Shown piece by piece: positions 1 through 7,480 of a stretch of 64,000 bases of DNA (position 1 is the stretch's first letter; every line of letters starts with the position of its first letter). The DNA is from Anaerolineales bacterium (GTDB lineage Bacteria > Chloroflexota > Anaerolineae > Anaerolineales > UBA11579), in contig CP075367.1 in the NCBI GenBank assembly GCA_019454165.1, positions 1,590,805 through 1,654,804 of the forward strand, given 5' to 3'. Position numbers and translations under genes: made by a program. The notes under the pieces were generated by a model, which saw only the letters and a program-made list of their open reading frames with translations, was not told the DNA's origin and did no database searches.

Positions 1-32
1 GCCGATCTCTAATTTCGGCATTAGGCTTTTGC

Positions 33-62
33 TTGCGTTTGGGCTAAGAATGTTGATAAAAT
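33..62 (+). promoter_or_regulatory. Putative sigma-70-type promoter of the Fe-S carrier gene
   Basis: A TTGCGT -35-like box (33-38) and a TAAAAT -10-like box (57-62) are separated by 18 bp. An AAGGAG ribosome-binding site follows at 82-87, just before the ATG at 93. Confidence 0.5.
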
Positions 63-92
63 AGACGGGTATCACTTTGAAAAGGAGCTTTC

Positions 93-581
93 ATGGCACT
101 CGCTGAAACCCAGATCAACGCTCAACCGATGGTTGAGACCCCCAAACTGACGATCACTGCCACCGCGGCTGAGGCTGTGCGTGGTTTGATGGCCCAACGC
201 AACCTGGAAGACCACGCCCTGCGCGTGTTCGTACAGGGTGGCGGCTGCAGCGGCTTCCAATATGGGATGGCGCTTGAATCCACCGTGCGCGACAGCGACC
301 TGGTGGTGGAGCAGCACGGCGTGCGCGTCGTCGTAGACGAAGTATCCGTCGGCTACCTGCGCGGCGCCAGCATCGACTACGTGAACGATGTGATGGCCAG
401 CGGCTTCAAGATCGAGAACCCCAACGCCACCTCGGCCTGCGGCTGCGGGCACTCCTTCCGCACGGACGGACAAGACGCCCCTGACCACCACGGCGCATCC
501 GGCTGCGGTTGTGGCGGCAGCCATGAGCACGGCGGCCACTCGCACGCCAGCGGCGCAAGCTGTGGCTGCGGCGGGCACTAA
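93..581 (+). CDS. A-type iron-sulfur carrier (IscA/ErpA/HesB family) with Cys/His-rich tail
   Basis: The first 119 residues match the HesB/IscA fold that carries Fe-S clusters to apoproteins in the cytoplasm. The three family cysteines are present: Cys52 in GGGCSGF, and Cys116 and Cys118 in CGCG. The protein has 162 residues, whereas family members usually have about 105-120. The extra 43 residues contain eight His and two more CGCG-type motifs, which look like a metal-binding tail. A clear AAGGAG site 5 bases before the ATG supports the start. No other isc or suf gene is adjacent, so it appears to stand alone. The carrier call is firm, but which target it serves (ErpA- or IscA-like) cannot be decided from the sequence. 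Confidence 0.9.
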   Translation: MALAETQINAQPMVETPKLTITATAAEAVRGLMAQRNLEDHALRVFVQGGGCSGFQYGMALESTVRDSDLVVEQHGVRVVVDEVSVGYLRGASIDYVNDVMASGFKIENPNATSACGCGHSFRTDGQDAPDHHGASGCGCGGSHEHGGHSHASGASCGCGGH

Positions 582-598
582 CTAACAGTTGCTTAAAC

Positions 599-629
599 AA
601 AAAAGCTGCTCGTTCGAGCAGCTTTTTTT
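599..629. terminator. Bidirectional intrinsic terminator
   Basis: A GCTGCTCG/CGAGCAGC stem is flanked by an A-run and a T-run, so it can terminate transcription from both sides. It lies between the convergent Fe-S carrier gene and the small membrane protein gene. Confidence 0.85.
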
Positions 630-636
630 ATTGGGC

Positions 637-957
637 TTAGCGCTTTCTGCGCTGGATAAGTATTGTCAATGCAGTCGAGATAAGCACGAGCACGAACAAG
701 GTGATCCGCAACGCACCACCCTGCTCCGGATTGGTGACGCCGTTCTGCAGCAGAAACAGCGCATTCAACCCGAGATAGACGGCCAGCGCGCCCCAACCCG
801 CAGCCAAGCTAGCCTTGCCCGCCGAAAGTGCCCATACGGCCAGCAACAAGCTGGCCACGACCCGCATCGGCTCAAATTGGCCAGTGGCAACATGCAGGGC
901 AACATCAGCCAGCTGCACCAATACCAAAACAATACCCAGTGTTCGAATCTGCTTCAT
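637..957 (-). CDS. Small membrane protein of unknown function
   Basis: This 106-residue protein has four hydrophobic stretches (about residues 5-25, 31-47, 48-70 and 83-100) and a basic C-terminal end (IQRRKR), so it is predicted to be integral to the inner membrane. I do not recognise a family motif. The start ATG is preceded directly by GAGGAGAG. It lies about 30 bp downstream of the SH3-domain gene on the same strand and probably shares its transcript. It ends at a bidirectional terminator. Confidence 0.65.
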   Translation of the reverse strand: MKQIRTLGIVLVLVQLADVALHVATGQFEPMRVVASLLLAVWALSAGKASLAAGWGALAVYLGLNALFLLQNGVTNPEQGGALRITLFVLVLISTALTILIQRRKR

Positions 958-986
958 CTCTCCTCGCTTCTATGTGGGGACAACGA

Positions 987-1616
987 TCAACGCTCGCGCA
1001 GGTAGCTGACCGCGGCGGCGAACAGGCCCATCAGCCCGACTCCGGTGATGAGCATCCCGACCGGTACGCCGCCCACGCGGCCGGTACCCGCCTGCTCGAA
1101 CTCTGGGATCTCGAGCGGGTCGGGCGGGGTGAAGGTGGGCATGCGCGTGGCGGGAATCTCCAGCAGGAACTGGGCGGCCAGTGTGGGGTCAATCGTGGGC
1201 GTGACCCGCGGCGTAGGCGTAGGCGGTGGCTCAATGATGCCGAGCTGCGCCGTGCCGAACAGCGCCACCAGCGGAGCATACACCCAGGCCACGCCCTCGG
1301 CCACCGCAGGGTAAAAGACCTGGATCCATTCGCCAGCCACCGAGCGGCCTTTGGCCGGCACCTGTTCGCCGCCCACCAGCACACCCACGGTCGGGTAGTC
1401 TGTGCCGGGGCCGCTGCGAACATTCACCTGTACATGCGAAGGGTCAACAATGATGTAGGCGCCCATCGGCGTGCCAGTGACCGTGGCGATGGATACAGTG
1501 GGCTGCTGCAAATCGGGCGCGGCGTAGGCGGGCGCGAACAGCGGCGCGGCCAGCAAGCTGAAAATGCCCGCTAGCATGACCGCACAACTGATCGAGAAAA
1601 TTCGTAGGAATCGCAT
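987..1616 (-). CDS. Secreted, membrane-anchored bacterial SH3-domain protein
   Basis: An N-terminal signal or membrane segment (about residues 8-34) is followed by a bacterial SH3 (SH3_3) domain at about residues 50-110. That domain includes the typical segment VNVRSGPGTDYPTVG and a GEWIQV core. A Pro/Thr-rich linker and a second hydrophobic segment near the C-terminus follow, with the final residues basic. The layout suggests an envelope protein with an external SH3 domain, a domain often involved in binding cell-wall or glycan ligands. The ATG at 1616 fits the -10 box at 1635-1630. A TTG at 1628 would add four residues but lies too close to that box. The ligand is unknown. Confidence 0.75.
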   Translation of the reverse strand: MRFLRIFSISCAVMLAGIFSLLAAPLFAPAYAAPDLQQPTVSIATVTGTPMGAYIIVDPSHVQVNVRSGPGTDYPTVGVLVGGEQVPAKGRSVAGEWIQVFYPAVAEGVAWVYAPLVALFGTAQLGIIEPPPTPTPRVTPTIDPTLAAQFLLEIPATRMPTFTPPDPLEIPEFEQAGTGRVGGVPVGMLITGVGLMGLFAAAVSYLRER

Positions 1617-1629
1617 GGGAAACGCCAAG

Positions 1630-1637
1630 ATTATAAT
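1630..1637. promoter_or_regulatory. Palindromic -10 element shared by divergent genes
   Basis: ATTATAAT is its own reverse complement, so it supplies TATAAT on both strands. It faces the SH3-protein gene on the minus strand and the zinc-ribbon gene on the plus strand. Confidence 0.55.
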
Positions 1638-1646
1638 CAGCGGCGG

Positions 1647-1661
1647 ATGAGTGCGCGATGA
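1647..1661 (+). CDS. Possible four-codon leader ORF (MSAR) overlapping the next start
   Basis: An ATG lies 9 bases after the plus-strand TATAAT and opens a four-codon frame. Its TGA overlaps the ATG of the zinc-ribbon gene as ATGA. This geometry would allow near-leaderless initiation followed by termination and re-initiation. It is inferred from spacing only and may be chance. Confidence 0.25.
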   Translation: MSAR

Positions 1662-2251
1662 AAACCAAGCGATACCACGGCGAGCTTGACCATGAGGAGA
1701 TGGCAGCTACGCTGGCCAACTTCTTCAACCGCGGCGGGCTGGCCGCGCAGTCCTCCGTGCGCGGCGACACCGCCTATGTGAGCATCAGCACGCGCGAGAA
1801 CCGCAGCAGCGGCGGACGCACCAGCCTGGCGGTGGCGCTGGCCAAGCGCGGCGAGCGCATCGAAGCCAGCGTGAGCGAGCAGTCCGTCCTGGGCCTGGCG
1901 GGCAGCCTGGGCGCCAGCGCCCTGCTGACCTGGCTCAACCCGATGAACCTGCTGGGCCGTCTGGACGATATTGCCGCCGACATTGAGAACCTTTCGCTGG
2001 AGCAGCAGGTTTGGAAGCTGCTCGACCGCATGGCCGCCAACGGCGGTGCCGGCACGCAGTTAGCGCGCCGGCTGCAGCGCATGGCCTGCAGCTACTGCAA
2101 CACGGCCAACGCCGTGGGCGAAGGCCGCTGCGTGGCGTGCGGGGCGCCTATGGGCGATGTGCAGCCCAGCGGCTGCCCTAAATGCGGATTTGTAGTCCTG
2201 GCTAATGAGAGGGCCTGCCCGAACTGCGGGCAGAAGCTAAAGCGCGTCTAG
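1658..2251 (+). CDS. Zinc-ribbon protein of unknown function
   Basis: The C-terminal part (about residues 144-195) carries two zinc-ribbon units, with paired CxxC motifs CSYC...CVAC and CPKC...CPNC. The N-terminal 140 residues form a domain I cannot assign. It begins with an HEEMAATLANFFNRGG segment and contains a Gly/Leu-rich stretch near residues 90-105. Length is 197 residues. No clear ribosome-binding site precedes the ATG, and a four-codon leader frame overlaps it. Double zinc ribbons of this type often occur in regulatory or membrane-associated proteins, but nothing here fixes the role. Confidence 0.7.
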   Translation: MKTKRYHGELDHEEMAATLANFFNRGGLAAQSSVRGDTAYVSISTRENRSSGGRTSLAVALAKRGERIEASVSEQSVLGLAGSLGASALLTWLNPMNLLGRLDDIAADIENLSLEQQVWKLLDRMAANGGAGTQLARRLQRMACSYCNTANAVGEGRCVACGAPMGDVQPSGCPKCGFVVLANERACPNCGQKLKRV

Positions 2252-2305
2252 TAGTCGCTTAGTTGATTGGTCAATTAGTTGCCTGGTCGACCAATGACTA
2301 CCAGA

Positions 2306-2872
2306 CTAGCCAACCACTTTCTTTTCGTAAAAGACCAGCAGCACATTCCCATATTTGCGCTGGTCGAACTCTTCTAAATTCTGCAATTCAACATCTTCAT
2401 ATTCGGTGGGGTCGATCTGCACGATGACCCAGGCATCGTCCACCAGCCAGCCGGGCGCGGCGTCTAGCGCCAACAGTGCACGCTTCCACAGGCCGTGAAA
2501 TTGCGGCGGGGCGATGAAGGCATAGTCGAACTGGCGGTCAGGCGGCAGCGCCAGGTGCGCAAAAGCGTCGGCCTGGCGCACTTCGGCCTTGTTCTGCAAC
2601 TTGGCGGCGGTTAGATTGCTGTAGATGGTCTCGACCGCGGCGCGGCTGTTATCGATGAGGCGCACATGCACGGCGCCCTGGCTGAGCGCCTCGATGCCCA
2701 CGGAACCGGTGCCGGCGAACACATCCAGCAAGGCGCCGCCGGGCAGATCAGGCCGCAGGATGTTGAAGAGCGACTCTTTGGCGCGGTCGGTTATGGGCCG
2801 AGTGCCATCGCCGGGCACGGATTTAAGGCGCAGTCCGCGAGCCGTGCCGGCGATGATGCGCGGCGCGCTCAT
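2306..2872 (-). CDS. rsmD: RsmD-family 16S rRNA (guanine-966-N2)-methyltransferase
   Basis: The family methylates the N2 of G966 in 16S rRNA using S-adenosylmethionine. The N-terminus (RIIAGTARG) and the SAM-binding motif I (VFAGTGSVGIEALSQGA) are typical, and the 188-residue length is normal. The catalytic motif IV, usually (D/N)PP(Y/F), reads APPQ in the context FIAPPQFHGLW, so the usual acidic or amide residue is missing. This may be a lineage variant. The start overlaps the stop of the upstream thioesterase gene by 4 bases, so the two are cotranscribed. The family is secure, but catalytic competence is open. Confidence 0.85.
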   Translation of the reverse strand: MSAPRIIAGTARGLRLKSVPGDGTRPITDRAKESLFNILRPDLPGGALLDVFAGTGSVGIEALSQGAVHVRLIDNSRAAVETIYSNLTAAKLQNKAEVRQADAFAHLALPPDRQFDYAFIAPPQFHGLWKRALLALDAAPGWLVDDAWVIVQIDPTEYEDVELQNLEEFDQRKYGNVLLVFYEKKVVG

Positions 2873-3375
2873 GCCTCAGATTCTTTGCCGAAGAAGGAGC
2901 GCTCTTGCTTGGCTTGCTCGAGGCGATACTTCTGGCGGGCAGCGCCCTGCTCCATGCGCTGGCGCTGGAAGTCGTTCTCGGCCTCCAGCGGCGGCACGCG
3001 CACCGGCTTACCGTCTTCCCCCAAGGCCACATAGACAAGATAGGCGGTGTTGGTGTGCCAGCTCTCGCCAGTGGTGGGGTTCTCGGCGTGCACGGAGACT
3101 TCAGCCTCCATCGAGGTGCTGCCGACATAACTGACCTCGGCGTGGATGATGATGAGATCACCGATGCGGATGGGATGCTGGAAGGTCATACGGTCAACCG
3201 CCACGGTGACGACGCGCTGGCGGCTGTGCTTCATGCAGGCCAGGGCGCCGGCCTCGTCGACCAGCTTCATGATGTGGCCACCATGCACATTGCCGAGGAT
3301 ATTGGCATCGTCCGGCTGCATAAGCTGGGAAATGGTGATGCGCGAGGCAGAGACGGGTTGAGGTTTGACTGTCAT
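2869..3375 (-). CDS. Acyl-CoA thioesterase, hotdog fold (YciA/BACH type)
   Basis: The hotdog-domain signature of cytosolic acyl-CoA hydrolases is visible: GNVHGGHIMKLVDEAGALAC near residues 28-47, the VAVDRMTF strand, and the later YLVYVALGEDGKP segment. It should hydrolyse acyl-CoA thioesters to free acid and CoA. Length is 168 residues, with a charged, Gln/Arg-rich C-terminal tail. A TATAAT box lies 8 bases before the ATG with no Shine-Dalgarno between, which points to a leaderless or nearly leaderless mRNA. It is the first gene of a two-gene unit with rsmD. Chain-length preference cannot be predicted. Confidence 0.85.
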   Translation of the reverse strand: MTVKPQPVSASRITISQLMQPDDANILGNVHGGHIMKLVDEAGALACMKHSRQRVVTVAVDRMTFQHPIRIGDLIIIHAEVSYVGSTSMEAEVSVHAENPTTGESWHTNTAYLVYVALGEDGKPVRVPPLEAENDFQRQRMEQGAARQKYRLEQAKQERSFFGKESEA

Positions 3376-3383
3376 ATCGATTC

Positions 3384-3389
3384 ATTATA
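3384..3389 (-). promoter_or_regulatory. -10 box of the thioesterase-rsmD unit
   Basis: TATAAT on the minus strand is separated from the ATG at 3375 by 8 bases, with no ribosome-binding site between them. It belongs to the leaderless pattern seen across the window. Confidence 0.6.
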
Positions 3390-3436
3390 GCTGTGAGCAT
3401 GTATTGAAATTCAAGATTTCTTTAAGTGATTTCCGA

Positions 3437-3442
3437 TACAAT
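3437..3442 (+). promoter_or_regulatory. -10 box of the VanW-protein gene
   Basis: TACAAT ends 6 bases before the ATG at 3449. No ribosome-binding site lies between them. Confidence 0.55.
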
Positions 3443-3448
3443 TTCCGC

Positions 3449-5329
3449 ATGTCCAGCACCACTTTCCCGCAATCGTATAGCCCTGCCCCGCCGCGCTTTG
3501 TAGTCAGAGCGGCGGCCGCCGTGGCGGTGGCCGCCGGGTTGCTGGCGCTGGGAGCGTTCCTGTTCTCCGCCGTCTTCGGCCTGATGTACCTCGGCCGCGT
3601 GTACCCGGGCGTGAGCGTAGGCGGCGTCGACATCGGCGGGCTGCGCCGCACCGAGGCGATCGCCTACCTCAGCCAGCAGCTCACCTACCCGCTGAGCGGG
3701 CAGGTGACGCTGACCTATGGCGAGCAGAGCTGGACATACAGCCCAGCCCAACTGGGCCTGCTGCTGGACGCCGAAGCCAGCGCCCAGGCGGCCTACGGCT
3801 TTGGCCGCAGCTGGCTACCCTGGGAGAATATAGCCGAGAAGATCCAATCGCTGCGCGGCGGCGCACAACTGGCACCGCGCCTGATCTTCAATGGAGACCA
3901 GGCCCAGATCACATTGCAAAACCTGGCCAGCCAATTCAACCGCCCCACTGTGGAAGCCCAGCTGACCGTGAATGGGCTGGATGTGCAAGTGCAGCCCGGC
4001 CAGGTGGGCCTGACGCTGGACACCGAGCGCACGGGCGCCTTCCTGGCCGCCACGTTGCTGGACATGCAGAACGTGCGCGTGCCGCTGGCGGTGGTGGAAC
4101 AGCCGCCGCGCATTCTTGACGTCAGCGCGCAGGCCGAGATCGCCCGCAGTATTCTGAGCCAGCCGCTCGTAATTGCCCCCGGGGGCAATTACGAGGACAG
4201 CCCCGGCCCGTGGACGCTGGAGCCGGAGCAGCTGGCCGGCATGTTGAGCATCGAGCGGGTGGAGTCGGCCGAGGGTGCGCATTACCAGGTGGGCCTGCAG
4301 TCAGACAAGCTGGCCGCGATCCTGCTGCCGCTGTCTGCAGACGTAGCTGCCACACCTCGCAACGCCCGTTTCATATTCAATGACGATACGCGTGAACTGG
4401 ATCTTTACAAATCGGCCGTGATCGGCCGCCAGCTGCATGTGCAAAGCAGTATTGACCACATCAACGCCCAGCTGGCTCAGGGCGCACACCAGATCGATCT
4501 GCAATACACCCTCACCGAGCCTACCGTGCAGGATGATGCCAAGGCGGCCGACCTCGGCCTGCGCGAGCTAGTGGTGGAAGCCACCACTTACTTCTACGGC
4601 TCCAGTCCGGAGCGTATCCAGAACATCCAGACCGCAGCTGAGCGCTTCCACGGCCTGCTGGTGCCGCCGGGTGCGGTGTTCTCGATGGTTGACAACATTG
4701 GTGACATCAGCCTCGACTCCGGCTTCGCCGAAGCGCTCATCATCTTCGGCGGGCGCACGATTCAGGGCGTGGGCGGCGGCGTGTGCCAGGTGAGCACCAC
4801 CCTGTTCCGGGCGGCGTTCTTTGGCGGCTTCCCCATCGTGGAGCGCTGGGCGCACGCTTACCGCGTGAGCTACTACGAGTACAATGCCGCCGTACAGCGT
4901 GATCCGCGGCTGGTTGGTCTGGACGCTACGGTGTACGCGCCGGTGGTTGATTTCAAGTTCCAGAACGATACCGACAGCTGGCTGCTGATGGAAACCTACG
5001 TCAACCCGGCGGCGCGCTCCATCACGTGGAAGTTCTACTCGACCTCGGATGGGCGCAGTGTGGAATGGAACACGACCGGGCCGCGCGATATTCTGCCGGC
5101 GCTGGATGACAAGTACGAAGAGAACCCGGAATTTGCCACCGGCCAGATCAAACAAGTGGATTATGCTGCTGAGGGCGCAACCGTGCGGGTGACCCGCACG
5201 GTGTACCGCAATGGTGAAGTGATCAACGAAGATGTCATCACGACCAAATACCAACCCTGGGCAGCAGTCTACCAATACGGCCCCGGCACGCCGGGTATGC
5301 CGCCTGCTCCCCCTTCCTCTGGAGATTAA
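3449..5329 (+). CDS. VanW family protein with peptidoglycan-binding-like repeats
   Basis: A single transmembrane segment (about residues 19-49) is followed by repeated PG-binding-4-like regions (about 55-350). A VanW domain follows at about 390-520, seen in GAVFSMVDNIG and the GGGVCQVSTTLFRAA segment. The C-terminal part resembles a G5-like fold (VYRNGEVI). The architecture is that of YoaR/VanW-type extracytoplasmic proteins thought to act at the cell wall. VanW itself has no settled activity. The ATG at 3449 is chosen because it follows a TACAAT box and the upstream ATG at 3365 would overlap the divergent gene. The stop overlaps murA by one base, which links it to peptidoglycan synthesis. 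Confidence 0.85.
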   Translation: MSSTTFPQSYSPAPPRFVVRAAAAVAVAAGLLALGAFLFSAVFGLMYLGRVYPGVSVGGVDIGGLRRTEAIAYLSQQLTYPLSGQVTLTYGEQSWTYSPAQLGLLLDAEASAQAAYGFGRSWLPWENIAEKIQSLRGGAQLAPRLIFNGDQAQITLQNLASQFNRPTVEAQLTVNGLDVQVQPGQVGLTLDTERTGAFLAATLLDMQNVRVPLAVVEQPPRILDVSAQAEIARSILSQPLVIAPGGNYEDSPGPWTLEPEQLAGMLSIERVESAEGAHYQVGLQSDKLAAILLPLSADVAATPRNARFIFNDDTRELDLYKSAVIGRQLHVQSSIDHINAQLAQGAHQIDLQYTLTEPTVQDDAKAADLGLRELVVEATTYFYGSSPERIQNIQTAAERFHGLLVPPGAVFSMVDNIGDISLDSGFAEALIIFGGRTIQGVGGGVCQVSTTLFRAAFFGGFPIVERWAHAYRVSYYEYNAAVQRDPRLVGLDATVYAPVVDFKFQNDTDSWLLMETYVNPAARSITWKFYSTSDGRSVEWNTTGPRDILPALDDKYEENPEFATGQIKQVDYAAEGATVRVTRTVYRNGEVINEDVITTKYQPWAAVYQYGPGTPGMPPAPPSSGD

Positions 5330-6630
5330 TGAACACCTGGGCAATTGATGGCGGCGAACCTCTGCGCGGCGAAATTGGCGTAAGTGGAGCCAAAAACTCC
5401 ATTACCAAGCTGCTGGTGGCCTCGCTGCTGAGCGATCAGCCCAGCCATTTCAGCAACGTACCCAATATTGGCGACCGCGACATCACGCAAGAGATGTGCG
5501 CCGCAGTCGGAGCCCAGTTTGCCAGCAAGAACGGCAACAGCCTGCAAGTTCACACCCCACAGATCACCAGCAACATCATCACCAAGGAACTGGGCGGCCG
5601 CAACCGCCTGGCGATCATGCTGCTCGGCCCCCTGCTGCACCGCACGGGCAAAGCGGTCATCCCGGCCGCGGCCGGCGGTGACCAGATCGGCCCGCGCCCG
5701 GTGGACTTTCATCTGCAGGGCGTGCAGCGCATGGGCGCCCGGGTCGAAGTCAAGGACGGTGATTACGTAATCGAGGCGGATGGCCTGCGCGGGGCCGAGA
5801 TCCATCTGGAGTATCCCAGCGTCACCAGCACCGAGAACCTGCTGATGGCCGCCAGCATGGCCCGCGGCCGCACCGTGATCCACAACGCCGCCATCGAGCC
5901 AGAAGTGGTGGACCTGGTGAGCTATCTGCAAAAGATGGGCGCCATCATTGACTACCAGGTGGACCGCACGTTTGTGATCGACGGCGTGGAGAAGCTCAGC
6001 GGAGCCAGCCACCGCCTGCTGCCTGACCGCATCGTAGCTGCATCCCTGGGCGCGGCCGCCGTGGCCACCCGCGGCGACGTGTTCGTGCGGAATGCGCGCC
6101 AGCAAGACATGCTGACCTTCCTCAACACCCTGCGCCGCGTGGGCGGCAAGTTTGAAGTGCAGGAAGATGGCATTCGCTTCTACCACGACGGGCCGCTGCA
6201 GGCCATTCACCTGGAAACAAGTGTGCACCCCGGCTTCATGACGGATTGGCAGTCCCCCTTCCTGCTGCTGCTGACCCAGGCCGAGGGCATGTCGGTTGTG
6301 CATGAGACCGTGTTCGAAGACCGCTTTGGCTATGTCAAAGCGTTGCAAGACATGGGCGCTGAGGTGGCGCTATATGACAGCTGCCTGGGCCACCGCTGCC
6401 GCTTTGCCAGTAGCAGTTACAAGCACAGCGCCGTTATCAAGGGTCCAAGCCAGTTGCGTTCCGCTGAAGTGATCGTGCCTGACCTGCGGGCTGGGTTTAC
6501 TTACTTGATCGCAGCCATCATGGCCGAGGGCAAGTCTCGCGTGCACGGGATTGAGCACATCACCCGCGGGTACGAGGATCTGGAAGCCAGCCTGCGCAGC
6601 CTGGGCGCCCGCATCCAGGCTGTACAATAA
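5329..6630 (+). CDS. murA: UDP-N-acetylglucosamine 1-carboxyvinyltransferase (MurA), Asp-type active site
   Basis: MurA transfers enolpyruvate from PEP to UDP-GlcNAc, the first committed step of peptidoglycan synthesis in the cytoplasm. Visible motifs are SGAKNS (catalytic Lys region), PRPVD, the [11 protein letters not shown] block, [10 protein letters not shown] and [11 protein letters not shown] near the C-terminus. The loop residue that is Cys115 in Escherichia coli is Asp118 here ([12 protein letters not shown]). Cys-to-Asp at this place is known in mycobacterial and chlamydial MurA and confers fosfomycin insensitivity. Length (433) is near the usual 420. It overlaps the stop of the VanW gene (TAATG), so translation is probably coupled. 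Confidence 0.93.
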   Translation: MNTWAIDGGEPLRGEIGVSGAKNSITKLLVASLLSDQPSHFSNVPNIGDRDITQEMCAAVGAQFASKNGNSLQVHTPQITSNIITKELGGRNRLAIMLLGPLLHRTGKAVIPAAAGGDQIGPRPVDFHLQGVQRMGARVEVKDGDYVIEADGLRGAEIHLEYPSVTSTENLLMAASMARGRTVIHNAAIEPEVVDLVSYLQKMGAIIDYQVDRTFVIDGVEKLSGASHRLLPDRIVAASLGAAAVATRGDVFVRNARQQDMLTFLNTLRRVGGKFEVQEDGIRFYHDGPLQAIHLETSVHPGFMTDWQSPFLLLLTQAEGMSVVHETVFEDRFGYVKALQDMGAEVALYDSCLGHRCRFASSSYKHSAVIKGPSQLRSAEVIVPDLRAGFTYLIAAIMAEGKSRVHGIEHITRGYEDLEASLRSLGARIQAVQ

Positions 6631-6644
6631 ACGGAGGAGACCCG

Positions 6645-6872
6645 ATGGTAAGCAAAGAACTCATTGAAATCTTGCGCTGCCCTGATTGCGTACAGAACGG
6701 CAAGGGCGAGCTGGAATTTTATAAAGAGGCCTGGTTCGTGTGCGCGGAGTGCGGGCGCAAGTACCCGGTGATCGACGAGATCCCGGTGATGCTGATCGAA
6801 GTTGGCGACAAATGGGTCAGCACGCCCAAGGACCAGCTGGAAGTGCCGGCGCCCAAGACCGCGGCCGACTAA
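6645..6872 (+). CDS. Trm112/YcaR-like zinc-binding small protein
   Basis: This 75-residue protein has the Trm112p-like layout: LLxILRCPxC at the N-terminus (Cys12, Cys15), a second pair CAEC (Cys33, Cys36), and the KYPVIDEIPVML segment. Such proteins bind one zinc and in eukaryotes and archaea act as partners of methyltransferases. The role of bacterial homologues is not settled. A GGAGGAGA site stands before the ATG. It lies 14 bp after murA and is followed at once by the HEAT-repeat gene, so it is probably cotranscribed. Confidence 0.85.
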   Translation: MVSKELIEILRCPDCVQNGKGELEFYKEAWFVCAECGRKYPVIDEIPVMLIEVGDKWVSTPKDQLEVPAPKTAAD

Positions 6873-6878
6873 GGACTT

Positions 6879-7457
6879 GTGAGCACACTCAGCGGGCTGC
6901 TGGCTGAACTGCAAAGCGGCGACAGCACGCGTGCGGAGGCCGCCGCCACCGCCCTGCCCGCTCACGCTGAGGCAGCATTGGCGGGCCTGCTCCCTCTACT
7001 TCAAAGCAATGATCCTGAGACCCGCTGGTGGGCTGTACGCTCGCTGGCGGGTTTTTTGCATCCTGAGGCCAGCGAGCTATTGACCCAGGCGCTGGCGGAC
7101 CCTGACGCCGGCGTGCAGCAGTGCGCCGCGCTGGCCCTGAGCCAGCGCACGCACGCGGGCGCCGTCGCCCCGCTGGTGAGCCTGCTGGCAAGCCAGGACA
7201 GCCTGCTGGCGCGGCTGGCAGGCGATGCGCTCGTGGCGCAGGGCGCGGCGGCGGTGGAACCGCTGGCGGCAGCTCTGCAAGATAGCCCATCGCCCAGTGC
7301 GCGCGTGGAAGCCGCCCGGGCTCTGGCGCTGATCGGCGATACGCGCGCCATCCCTGCCCTCTTCAAGCTGCTGGATAGCGAGTCGGCCATGCTGGAGCAC
7401 TGGGCCAGCGAGGGTCTGCAGAAAATGGGCGTGGGTATGGCATTCTTCAAGCCATAA
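6879..7457 (+). CDS. HEAT-repeat (PBS-lyase type) protein
   Basis: The 192 residues consist of about five HEAT-like helical repeats with the typical pattern (D)P...RWWAVRSLAGF, DAGVQQCAALALSQ, and SPSARVEAARALALIGDTRAIPAL. These give an all-helical scaffold for protein binding. It has no membrane segment or catalytic motif, so a cytoplasmic adaptor role is likely but the partner is unknown. The start is GTG at 6879, which follows AAGGA directly after the stop of the Trm112-like gene. Confidence 0.8.
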   Translation: MSTLSGLLAELQSGDSTRAEAAATALPAHAEAALAGLLPLLQSNDPETRWWAVRSLAGFLHPEASELLTQALADPDAGVQQCAALALSQRTHAGAVAPLVSLLASQDSLLARLAGDALVAQGAAAVEPLAAALQDSPSPSARVEAARALALIGDTRAIPALFKLLDSESAMLEHWASEGLQKMGVGMAFFKP

Positions 7458-7468
7458 ACGCAAGCCGC

Positions 7469-7474
7469 TACAAT
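7469..7474 (+). promoter_or_regulatory. -10 box of the first aldo/keto reductase gene
   Basis: TACAAT is followed by 6 bases and the ATG at 7481. No ribosome-binding site lies between them. Confidence 0.55.
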
Positions 7475-7480
7475 AGACCA

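Noticed and set aside
3365..3448. Upstream ATG for the VanW-protein gene
   Set aside because: It overlaps the divergent thioesterase start and both promoters; the extra 28 residues do not look like signal or domain sequence.
5326..6348. Long minus-strand open frame of 340 codons
   Set aside because: It lies fully inside murA on the opposite strand, is His/Gln/Ala-rich without family features, and reflects GC-rich codon bias.
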